From: Chloroflexota bacterium
GTDB lineage: Bacteria > Chloroflexota > UBA5177 > JANWHV01
Reading direction: 5' to 3'
DNA: 8,779 nt
Assembly: GCA_028287725.1 (NCBI GenBank)
Contig: JAQBPC010000310.1
Location: forward strand, 1-8,779
Part shown: positions 1 to 5,534 of the stretch, one piece after another
Position numbering within the stretch: the first letter of the stretch is position 1
Layout: each line of letters starts with the position of its first letter
The notes under the pieces: model-generated
Told to the model about the DNA's origin: nothing
What the model saw: only the letters and a program-made list of their open reading frames with translations
Databases searched by the model: none
Translations under genes and position numbers: made by a program

Positions 1-124
1 ACACCCACGCCCAGGCGTCGTGGCCCAGAGGCAGAAAGGTGAGCGCAGCCACGTCCAGCCCATAGTGGGTGGAGATGCACTCACGCAGCGTCTCGTCGGG
101 CAGATCGGCCGGTGGCTCGCGCAT
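1..124 (-). CDS. Aminoglycoside phosphotransferase-like kinase, N-terminal fragment (partial at window edge)
   Basis: Seen: a minus-strand reading frame starts with ATG at 122-124 and stays open for 41 codons to the left edge. A purine-rich GAGAG lies about 8-12 nt upstream of the ATG. The translation begins MREPPADLPDETLRE, then has HYGLDVAALTFLPLGHDAWAWV. Known: a helix ending in 'YGL', a strand 'LTFLPLG' and then 'xxAWV(Y)' is the usual opening of APH/choline-kinase-fold proteins related to spectinomycin- and aminoglycoside-phosphotransferases; it forms the first strands of the ATP-binding N-lobe. Such proteins phosphorylate a hydroxyl of a small molecule, and most homologues are uncharacterised rather than resistance enzymes. 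Inferred: a cytosolic kinase of unknown substrate. The Brenner motif (HxDxxxxN) and the DxD metal site lie outside the window, so activity cannot be judged. It is co-directional with the fused oxidoreductase gene, 151 bp away. Confidence 0.6.
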   Translation of the reverse strand, partial: MREPPADLPDETLRECISTHYGLDVAALTFLPLGHDAWAWV

Positions 125-168
125 GGACACTACTCTCGCTGAACGACATGGCCGGCCGCCTCGGAATG

Positions 169-189
169 ATCCCCTTCAATAGAAGGGAT
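169..189 (-). promoter_or_regulatory. Inverted repeat in the leader of the phosphotransferase-like gene
   Basis: Within the 151-bp gap between the oxidoreductase stop (276) and the phosphotransferase start (124), CCCTTC (172-177) and GAAGGG (182-187) form a perfect 6-bp stem around a 4-nt loop. Two further A-T pairs follow across a single bulged C. No T-run follows on either strand, so it does not look like an intrinsic terminator. A TATCAT hexamer sits just upstream of it in the minus-strand sense, but there is no convincing -35. It may be an operator or a leader hairpin; this is a weak call. A second imperfect repeat (GGTGTGG/CCACGCC, about 230-248) lies in the same gap. Confidence 0.25.
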
Positions 190-275
190 GATAACGTGTG
201 CTGCGGCGGTTACGCGACGAGAAAGGTCAGGTGTGGTGTTGCCACGCCTGCGATACGGTGCCTCAAGCGTTCAGT

Positions 276-2276
276 CTACTTCGTCCCATCCTGCAACCAC
301 TGTACGTCCTCGGGTGATAGCTGTACGTCGAGGGCTCGCAAGGCGACGCGGGTTTCCGCCAGGGTGCGCGGGCCAATCAGCGGGAAGGTCGGGAATGGCT
401 GGTACAGCACGTACGCCAGGGCGATGTTGATAGGGAGCACGCCGCGCTCGCTCGCCATCTGCTTGGCACGCTCGAGGCGGGCGAAGTTATCGTCGCTATA
501 CCAGCAGCGGACAAGCTCGGCATTCGATCGATTATCCGGGTGCGCTGTCCCCGCGAAGAAGCCACGGGCCTGGCTGGACCAGGGAAAGAGCGGCATCCCC
601 GTGCGCGTTAGCCAGGCACGGGACTCCGCGTCGGAGGACGCGAGGCAGCCGGCCCAGGGCGCTTCGATCATCTGGGCGAGGCTGAAGTTGTTGCTGAGGG
701 CGGCAAAGCCGGCCAGTCCATGGGCTCGGGCGTACGCTTGCGCCTCTTCAAAGCGAGGGATGGACCAATTTGAGGCCCCAAAGACGCGGATGCGGCCCGC
801 CCGTTTGTGCTCGTTCAGCACGTCGATGAACTCGCCGGCGGGGATCTCCAGGTTATCGCGGTGCAGCATGTATATGTCTACGTAGTCGGTTTGCAGCCGC
901 TCGAGGCTTTCGAGAAGCTGCGGCGTTACGTAGCCGGGCGTGCAATGTGGGGTATGCGCGCCTTTGTCCAGGATCACCACCTGTTCTCGGATGCCACGAT
1001 TCTTGATCCATTGGCCGAGTAGCCGCTCGCAGACGCCGTCCTGATACTCGTGCGCTGTGTCGTAGCAGGTGCCGCCCTGCTCGAAGAAGTGGTCGAACAT
1101 CACGGCGGCATGCGGCATGTTGACCTGGTTGTCGGCGCCGAACACCAGCCGCGAGATCGGCTTCCCTATGCCTTCCATCGTGCTTGTGGGAATAGGCCGG
1201 GTTGCGCGTACAGCCAGAGCGCGTCCGGATACCGGCGCGACCGCTGCGGGCTGCTCGAGGTCATAGGTCAGACCTATGGCTGCGCGCCAGCGATCGAGCG
1301 CCGCCATGTTGCCGAGCGTGTCGTCCCAGCTCATTTCCGGTGCCTGTCGCTCACTGAGGTGCGCGGCGACCGTGTCTGCCTCGAAGGCATAGAGGTCTTT
1401 GCTTGCCTCGATAACAATCTCTTGCCGTGCTTCGTCGTTATTCCGTTCGACGATGATCCGCGTCACGCCTCCGTGCGGGCTTGGCACCCAGGGATCCGGC
1501 ACCACGATCGTCCCGGTAGAGCCCACGATGCGCACGATATTCTCGCCTTGGGCGTGTACACCGGTGGCAAGCTGTGCAAGTATGCCGCCAGGAAAGCGGA
1601 CGGAGGCGATCGCATACTCGTCGACGCGGCTCTCAGGGCCGAGTTGCCCGCATCCCGTGACTTCGATGGGCTCGGCAATACGTTGGCCGGTTGCGACGCC
1701 CGCGATGAGCCTGGCCATCGACATCGGATAGCAGCCGACATCGAGGATGCCGCCGCCCCCATACTGCTGGTCGTATATTCGGCTTTCCAGATTGGGATCG
1801 GCATCGTAGCTGAAGGTCGCGAAGATCATGCGCACGTCGCCGATTGCACCATCACGGATTAGCTCCACGAGCCGGGTGGTCTGCGGATGGCACCGGTACA
1901 TGAACGCTTCCATCAGGAAGACGTCGTGGCGCTGGGCCGCTTCGATGACGGCCATCGCCTGCGGTTGGTTGATCGTCAGCGGTTTTTCGCAGAGTATGTG
2001 CTTGCCGGCTTCGGCAGCTCTGATCGACCACTCGGCATGGAAGGGATGGGGCGTGGCGATGTAGACGGCTTGCACTTCCGGATCGGCCAGCAGGGCATCG
2101 TAGCTCGCGTGGCGCCGGGGGATGCCGAACTCTTCACCGAACCGCTCCGCCGTGGCCCGCTCGCGACTGCCCACGGCCACCAGCCTGCCGGTCTCGGACC
2201 CCGCGACACCTCGCGCGAACACTTTGGCGATGCTGCCGGTACCCAGGATGCCCCAGGCAAGCCGTTCCTTACCCAT
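276..2276 (-). CDS. Fused Gfo/Idh/MocA dehydrogenase - aldo/keto reductase (bifunctional oxidoreductase)
   Basis: Seen: 666 residues holding two complete enzymes. Residues 1-335 are a Gfo/Idh/MocA dehydrogenase with a Rossmann dinucleotide site GILGTGSIAKVF (9-20), the EKPLT motif (97-101, Lys98) and GGGILDVGCYP (174-184, Asp179 and Tyr183). The last two resemble the dimeric dihydrodiol dehydrogenase/xylose dehydrogenase subgroup. After a linker (about 336-365) comes an aldo/keto reductase TIM barrel (about 366-666) with the full tetrad: Asp406 and Tyr411 (YDTAHEY), Lys438 (VILDKGAH) and His472 (YMLHRDN), plus the GASNWS cofactor-side motif (500-505). Known: both families are NAD(P)-dependent and act on sugars, polyols or carbonyls in the cytosol. 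Inferred: the two sites could act in sequence on a sugar or recycle cofactor internally. The ATG start is supported by AAGGGGG at 2283-2289. No frameshift or internal stop breaks the joint, so the fusion is real in this sequence. The substrate is unknown. Confidence 0.93.
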   Translation of the reverse strand: MGKERLAWGILGTGSIAKVFARGVAGSETGRLVAVGSRERATAERFGEEFGIPRRHASYDALLADPEVQAVYIATPHPFHAEWSIRAAEAGKHILCEKPLTINQPQAMAVIEAAQRHDVFLMEAFMYRCHPQTTRLVELIRDGAIGDVRMIFATFSYDADPNLESRIYDQQYGGGGILDVGCYPMSMARLIAGVATGQRIAEPIEVTGCGQLGPESRVDEYAIASVRFPGGILAQLATGVHAQGENIVRIVGSTGTIVVPDPWVPSPHGGVTRIIVERNNDEARQEIVIEASKDLYAFEADTVAAHLSERQAPEMSWDDTLGNMAALDRWRAAIGLTYDLEQPAAVAPVSGRALAVRATRPIPTSTMEGIGKPISRLVFGADNQVNMPHAAVMFDHFFEQGGTCYDTAHEYQDGVCERLLGQWIKNRGIREQVVILDKGAHTPHCTPGYVTPQLLESLERLQTDYVDIYMLHRDNLEIPAGEFIDVLNEHKRAGRIRVFGASNWSIPRFEEAQAYARAHGLAGFAALSNNFSLAQMIEAPWAGCLASSDAESRAWLTRTGMPLFPWSSQARGFFAGTAHPDNRSNAELVRCWYSDDNFARLERAKQMASERGVLPINIALAYVLYQPFPTFPLIGPRTLAETRVALRALDVQLSPEDVQWLQDGTK

Positions 2277-2282
2277 CTCAGT

Positions 2283-2289
2283 CCCCCTT
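2283..2289 (-). promoter_or_regulatory. Ribosome binding site of the fused oxidoreductase
   Basis: The minus strand reads AAGGGGG, then 6 nt, then ATG (2274-2276). This strong Shine-Dalgarno match fixes the start two residues before the KERLAWGILGTG segment, at the normal N-terminus for a Gfo/Idh/MocA Rossmann fold. Confidence 0.7.
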
Positions 2290-2334
2290 ACACTCTTTCG
2301 CTACGTGAGTGGACGACGTCATCTGGACGTTAGC

Positions 2335-2346
2335 GGCGTAAACGCC
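2335..2346. repeat. Short hairpin GGCGT-AA-ACGCC
   Basis: A perfect 5-bp inverted repeat with a 2-nt centre. It matches the hairpin at 2376-2387 except that the fourth stem pair is G-C here and A-T there, a compensatory change that keeps the pairing. It lies in the gap between the PLD-like gene (ends 2529) and the oxidoreductase gene (starts 2276). Confidence 0.5.
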
Positions 2347-2371
2347 ACAGCTTGGCGAGGACTGTGAGTCT

Positions 2372-2391
2372 CCCCGGCATAAATGCCGAGG
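2372..2391 (-). repeat. Hairpin centred on GGCATAAATGCC
   Basis: GGCAT (2376-2380) pairs with ATGCC (2383-2387). The stem extends outward by C2375-G2388 and then two more C-G pairs across one position. On the minus strand that position is a U-G wobble, giving about 9 pairs in minus-strand RNA; on the plus strand it is a C/A mismatch. The structure therefore fits best in a transcript running from the PLD-like gene. There is no U-tract, so it is not a classic intrinsic terminator. Confidence 0.45.
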
Positions 2392-2511
2392 TTTCCAGAC
2401 CGAAGTCGCCAGCGCGTGGTTTCCAGAGCGCTGGCGCCAGGGCGAGGTTGCCGGATCGAAGTCGCCAACGCGGGTATTCCAGAACTGTCCTACCTAATGC
2501 CCGTGGTTTCC
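2387..2511. repeat. Degenerate 28-nt tandem repeat array (about four and a half units)
   Basis: The core CG(A/T)GGTT(T/G)CC begins at 2387, 2415 and 2443, exactly 28 nt apart. It recurs degenerately at 2471 (CGGGTATTCC) and intact at 2502. By hand alignment, unit 1 matches unit 3 at 24 of 28 positions and unit 2 at 22 of 28. The second half of units 1 and 3 is CGAAGTCGCCA followed by (G/A)CG. A perfect 9-bp inverted repeat, CGCCAGCGC (2407-2415) with GCGCTGGCG (2428-2436), spans units 1 and 2. The array occupies most of the non-coding gap 2277-2528. No reading frame of note covers it, and no unique spacers are present. Its function is unknown; a relict mobile-element end or a structured RNA are both possible. 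Confidence 0.75.
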
Positions 2512-2528
2512 GAGTGCTCGACTACCTA

Positions 2529-3968
2529 TTAGAAGGTGATCCTGAAGGTGCCTGCGACGGTTTTGCTGTGTCCTCCACTGGTGGCGGTGATCAGGACTTT
2601 CGCCGTGCCGGGAACGGTGGTGAGTGATATGGACCAGCTATCGGTGAACGCGCCGCTGGCGTCGGCGCTTCCGGTTCGGGTGCCTGCGTTGGTCGTCGCA
2701 CCGTCTGGGTAGGTGATGATAATCGACACCCGTGCCAGCGGACTCGTGCGGATGATAATTTGCTGCTGGCTACCGATACGTACGCTGCTTCCGTATGACG
2801 CATTTACGGAGATCGGGCCTGTCCTGACCGGGAGGGTCGGGGTCGGAGTAGCGTGTGCGCGGACCGGCGTTGCAGTGGGCCGTGCTGGTGTCGGCGTGCT
2901 GTGATGACGGCCCTTCGGGGTCGGCTTCGCCGTGGGTGTATTGGTGGGGATGGGGGTGGATGTGGGCACCGCAATTGCCGCCGCGCCACCCCAATCGTTA
3001 TCGAAGATAGTCATGAAGGTATTGCTCACGTCGCCGTTCTTCACCAGCAGACCCAAGTGGCGTTGTTGCTGGAGGGCGGCATCCGTCATCGGCGCACTGC
3101 CGAGCATGAGACGACTGTCATCGACGGCGATAGCCGTGCCGGCAAAGCCCGTGCTCAGCAGACGTACCACCACGCCCGCGAGCTGCAGCTGCTGAATAAT
3201 TGGCGAGGGCACGCCGGGATCGAAGAGCACGCGCACCCTCACCTTCCGCAAGGCGGCGCCGGTAATTGCCTGGGTTACAGCCTGGCTGCTGAGCGCCTCA
3301 GCCATTATGTTGAGCGAGCGGCTGGAGCTGTTTATGGCCGAGATCACATCTGTCTCGTAGTCCGGCGGCCCAAGCACCGTATTGTCGCCGAATCGGTTTG
3401 GCGTGCGGCGTTCCCAGTCGTCATAGAAAACACTGCTGGCCTGCATCACATCTTTAAGATCGATATCGATCATCAGAAAGCGACGTTGCGTGGTACGCGC
3501 GGTGACGGTCAGCGGCGCGTTCGAAATTGCCAGGGTGGTGCGGTCGAGGATCACGGCTGTCTGCCCGGTGAGGCTGAAGGCCGGGTTGCCACGCCGTGTC
3601 CACACATCCACGCCCGCCAAGGAGGCCAATATCGTGCCGCTCGAAGCGGAATGGGGATCCGTCATGACTCGCACGTCCACACCGCGGCTGCGCGCCGCTG
3701 AGAGTGCATGAGCGACCGCGGGGTCGTTGAGCGCGTAGGTCTCGACGAGGATGCTGATGCGTGCCTGGTTGATCAGCTTGATCAGCGGATCGGCGCCGCT
3801 TGGCGTGGGCTCGCCGATCAGCGCAAACGTCGGGTTAGATATAGGCGCGAGGCTACGCGCCCGGACTGGCTGGACGGCTATCACCAGCAGACAGGCGACC
3901 AGGAGCGGTCGGAGCAGACGCGGCACTATCACGCGTATGAGGGTAGGGGGCAGTTGGCGGTGTGTCAA
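2529..3968 (-). CDS. Secreted phospholipase-D-fold protein with degenerate HKD motifs, Thr/Pro linker and C-terminal Ig-like domain
   Basis: Seen: 479 residues from a TTG start (3966-3968) to tandem stops TAA-TAG. An in-frame TGA upstream and no nearby ATG support TTG; GTG at residue 13 is the alternative, with no better ribosome site. Residues 1-38 form a signal peptide (basic, then PLLVACLLVIAV, then a small-residue cleavage region). Residues about 46-330 are two PLD-like halves: ISILVETYALND with VDVRVMTD, then LNIMAEALSSQAV with VRVRVLFDPG. In both halves the HxKx4D motif has lost His and Lys: Gly135 and Thr137 with Asp142 kept, then Ala276 and Thr278 with Asp283 kept. The GSxN Asn is Pro in both (152, 293). 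Residues 334-382 are a Thr/Pro-rich linker, and 386-479 look like a beta-sandwich domain ending in AGTFRITF. Inferred: a non-catalytic, extracellular or wall-associated binding protein. Its real ligand is unknown. Confidence 0.8.
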   Translation of the reverse strand: MTHRQLPPTLIRVIVPRLLRPLLVACLLVIAVQPVRARSLAPISNPTFALIGEPTPSGADPLIKLINQARISILVETYALNDPAVAHALSAARSRGVDVRVMTDPHSASSGTILASLAGVDVWTRRGNPAFSLTGQTAVILDRTTLAISNAPLTVTARTTQRRFLMIDIDLKDVMQASSVFYDDWERRTPNRFGDNTVLGPPDYETDVISAINSSSRSLNIMAEALSSQAVTQAITGAALRKVRVRVLFDPGVPSPIIQQLQLAGVVVRLLSTGFAGTAIAVDDSRLMLGSAPMTDAALQQQRHLGLLVKNGDVSNTFMTIFDNDWGGAAAIAVPTSTPIPTNTPTAKPTPKGRHHSTPTPARPTATPVRAHATPTPTLPVRTGPISVNASYGSSVRIGSQQQIIIRTSPLARVSIIITYPDGATTNAGTRTGSADASGAFTDSWSISLTTVPGTAKVLITATSGGHSKTVAGTFRITF

Positions 3969-3969
3969 C

Positions 3970-4041
3970 TCACTCGCCCGCGAAGCTGGAGAAGATCACG
4001 CGTGGCGCATCTGGGAACTCGAAGATAAATTCGCTGGGCAT
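3970..4041 (-). CDS. Possible 23-residue leader ORF abutting the PLD-like gene (tentative)
   Basis: ATG (4039-4041) opens MPSEFIFEFPDAPRV followed by IFSSFAGE and a TGA one nucleotide before the TTG start of the PLD-like gene. That spacing would allow translational coupling and could explain a TTG start with only a weak Shine-Dalgarno. The ORF has no clear ribosome site of its own, resembles no family I know and may be chance. The same frame is open further upstream to 4182, but that stretch looks like non-coding shadow sequence. Confidence 0.18.
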   Translation of the reverse strand: MPSEFIFEFPDAPRVIFSSFAGE

Positions 4042-4173
4042 GGCATAAATGATAGCCTGAAGCAGGGGAAACGCGGCAGGTTGAGATGGTCTGGCGGGTG
4101 GGGTGGCCGGGATTGACCTGGCGCGGCGTCCGGCGACGACATCCATCCGCCGGTGCTTCGGCCTCGAGTACAC

Positions 4174-4179
4174 AGGGAG
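4174..4179 (+). promoter_or_regulatory. Ribosome binding site of the VKOR-like gene
   Basis: AGGGAG lies 5 nt before ATG 4185-4187. It fixes the start there rather than at the in-frame ATG at 4086, whose extra 33 residues are Arg/Trp-rich and unlike the family. Confidence 0.7.
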
Positions 4180-4184
4180 CAATT

Positions 4185-4607
4185 ATGCGGCATCGCTTCG
4201 GCTCGGCACTGGTTGCGATATGTGGCGTGTATGGACTGCGCGTCAGCGCGAAAACCTCGTTGCTGATTCGCCGACTGGCGCCGCGAGCAGCGGCCGGCGA
4301 CGCGGAGGCGGCGGCAAGCGAGACCCAGACACCCTATGCTCGCGCGATTCTGGGCATTCCCAACAGCGACCTGGCAACGGCATATTATGCCGCCATTCTC
4401 ATTTTGCATACGTCTGGAGCGCTCTATCGGCGCCCCGTGCTTCGGGTGACGCGCGCCGCGGCCTGGGGTACAGTCGGCTTTAGCGCGTACCTGATCCACG
4501 CGTTGTTCTTCCGGCTCCACCGACGCTGCCCAGTATGCATGCGTGCCCACGCGGCCAACCTGGTGCTGACGCTCGCGCTGCAGTTTCTTGTGCGTGCCCG
4601 CGACTAA
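4185..4607 (+). CDS. VKOR-like (vitamin K epoxide reductase family) integral membrane protein lacking loop cysteines
   Basis: Seen: 140 residues with about four membrane segments: roughly 5-25, 62-81, 91-111 and 118-137. The stretch PYARAILGIPNS (50-61) matches the signature after the first VKOR loop. CPVC (115-118) followed by MRAHAANLVLTLAL matches the catalytic CxxC at the start of the last helix. Known: VKOR proteins reoxidise thiol oxidoreductases outside the membrane and pass electrons to quinone. Electrons normally reach the CxxC through two cysteines in the loop before the 'GIPNS' segment. Here that loop (about 31-50) has no cysteine; the second loop Cys should sit near Ala43. The only other Cys is Cys13, in the first membrane segment. 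Inferred: either a divergent quinone/disulfide protein or an impaired one. It forms a probable operon with the SDR gene 16 nt downstream. No thioredoxin domain is attached. Confidence 0.72.
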   Translation: MRHRFGSALVAICGVYGLRVSAKTSLLIRRLAPRAAAGDAEAAASETQTPYARAILGIPNSDLATAYYAAILILHTSGALYRRPVLRVTRAAAWGTVGFSAYLIHALFFRLHRRCPVCMRAHAANLVLTLALQFLVRARD

Positions 4608-4609
4608 TG

Positions 4610-4615
4610 AAGGAG
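4610..4615 (+). promoter_or_regulatory. Ribosome binding site of the short-chain dehydrogenase
   Basis: AAGGAG lies 8 nt before ATG 4624-4626, just past the TAA of the VKOR-like gene. It selects this start over an in-frame ATG at 4588, which would overlap the upstream gene and add 12 residues. Confidence 0.75.
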
Positions 4616-4623
4616 TCTCGACG

Positions 4624-5421
4624 ATGACGGACCCTACGACGCAGGACAACGGCTCGGCTACACGTGTTGCCTTGATAACCGGCGGCGCCGGCGGAGTTGG
4701 TCGGGCGACGGCTGTGCGCCTCCTGCTGCAGGGGTGGCACGTCGGTCTGTGCGACGCAAACGCAGACCGGCTGGCTACCGTGGGCCGCGACCTCGATCGG
4801 GGCGCCGGCCACGTGCTGGAGATCGTCGCCGATGTTCGGGTGGTGTCCGAATGTGGGGACGCTGTGCGCGCGATCAGCGAGTGGCGAGGACGCCTCGACT
4901 GCCTGGTGAACGCGGCAGGTATCTGGACGGAAGGGCCCTCTGAGCAGGTTACCGAAGAGGAATGGGACCGGGTATTCGACGTCAATGTCAAGGGGACGTT
5001 CTTCATGTGCCGGTCTGCGATTCCCGAGCTGGAGCGGACGTCGGGCAGCATCGTGAACCTTAGCTCTGACGCCGGCATCAATGGATTTCCCGGCACTGCC
5101 GTCTACTGCGCATCGAAAGGCGGCGTGTCGCTGCTGACAAAGTCGCTGGCGCTCGAGCTCGCGCCGCGAGGCGTGCGTGTCAATGCGATCTGTCCAAGCG
5201 ATATCGACACCCCGATGCTCCACTATCAGGCGGCGACCTTTGGCAATGGAGATCCGGAGGGCTATCTGCGGAATCTTCTCAGCCTTTATCCACAGGGCGA
5301 GCGCGCCCGCTTCATCAAGGCCGATGAGGTTGCGTCCTTCATCGAGTACCTGGTCCGGCCGGAAGCGGGTCCGATTACCGGTGCCTGCCTCTCCATAGAC
5401 TTTGGCACGACGGCCGGCTGA
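4624..5421 (+). CDS. Short-chain dehydrogenase/reductase (SDR), classical type, NAD-preferring
   Basis: Seen: 265 residues, normal for a classical SDR. Landmarks are the glycine-rich cofactor loop TGGAGGVG (19-26), Asp44 at the end of the second strand (GLCDAN), Asp70-Val71, NAAG (96-99), and the catalytic tetrad Asn121, Ser148 (NLSSDAG), Tyr161 and Lys165 (YCASK). CPSDIDTPM (190-198) follows the sixth strand, and the C-terminal strand is GACLSIDFG. Known: Asp at position 44 favours NAD(H) over NADP(H). These soluble tetramers oxidise alcohols or reduce carbonyls of steroids, sugars, polyols or acyl chains. The substrate cannot be read from this sequence; gene names such as fabG would be over-calling. 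Inferred: co-transcribed with the VKOR-like gene (16-nt gap) and followed by a terminator-like hairpin. All key residues are present, so it is probably active. Confidence 0.93.
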   Translation: MTDPTTQDNGSATRVALITGGAGGVGRATAVRLLLQGWHVGLCDANADRLATVGRDLDRGAGHVLEIVADVRVVSECGDAVRAISEWRGRLDCLVNAAGIWTEGPSEQVTEEEWDRVFDVNVKGTFFMCRSAIPELERTSGSIVNLSSDAGINGFPGTAVYCASKGGVSLLTKSLALELAPRGVRVNAICPSDIDTPMLHYQAATFGNGDPEGYLRNLLSLYPQGERARFIKADEVASFIEYLVRPEAGPITGACLSIDFGTTAG

Positions 5422-5428
5422 TAGGGCA

Positions 5429-5450
5429 CGGCGTTACGAGCGCCGATTTT
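5429..5450 (+). terminator. Short intrinsic-terminator-like hairpin after the SDR gene
   Basis: CGGCG (5429-5433) and CGCCG (5441-5445) form a 5-bp GC stem, extendable by one U-G pair, followed by ATTTT. It lies 8 nt after the SDR stop codon. The stem and U-run are both short, so termination may be partial. Confidence 0.45.
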
Positions 5451-5534
5451 CCATCCCGCGGCACGTACATCTTCATCGCATTACCGCCCACTTCGTGGCC
5501 GGCCTTGCATTGTAAGTCGCCGCGAGCACGAGCG

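Larger units (their letters stand above)
3969..4184. promoter_or_regulatory. Divergent intergenic region between PLD-like and VKOR-like genes
   Basis: These 216 bp must hold the promoters for both directions. No strong sigma-70 pair was found. TTGACC at 4113-4118 (plus) resembles a -35 but lacks a -10 at 16-18 nt. TATCAT at 4049-4054 (minus) resembles a -10 but lacks a -35. A perfect 6-bp inverted repeat, CCGGCG (4130-4135) with CGCCGG (4148-4153), lies in the leader of the plus-strand operon. Confidence 0.35.

Noticed and set aside
112..885. Long plus-strand open frame antisense to the oxidoreductase fusion
   Set aside because: It overlaps a gene with intact catalytic motifs, has no ribosome site and no family resemblance. 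Long antisense frames are expected in high-GC DNA.
1050..1862. 270-codon plus-strand frame inside the Gfo/Idh/MocA region
   Set aside because: It is an antisense shadow of the real coding frame, with no recognisable domain.
2387..2511. CRISPR array
   Set aside because: The 28-nt periodicity is suggestive, but units follow each other directly, with no unique spacers and with diverged repeats.
2853..3701. 282-codon plus-strand frame antisense to the PLD-like gene
   Set aside because: The PLD-like frame has a signal peptide, a domain repeat and a linker; this one has none of these.
4042..4051. GGCATAAATG shared with the hairpin at 2376-2385
   Set aside because: Only ten bases match and the flanks do not form the same stem, so chance is the simplest explanation.
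4086..4184. N-terminal extension of the VKOR-like protein
   Set aside because: The added residues are Arg/Trp-rich and lack a ribosome site, whereas AGGGAG sits 5 nt before the ATG at 4185.
3996..5096. 366-codon minus-strand frame opposite the VKOR-like and SDR genes
   Set aside because: Its product is Arg/Ser/Pro-rich with no motif, while both opposite genes have clear signatures and ribosome sites.
4480..5223. 247-codon minus-strand frame opposite the SDR
   Set aside because: It is a shadow of a well-supported SDR.
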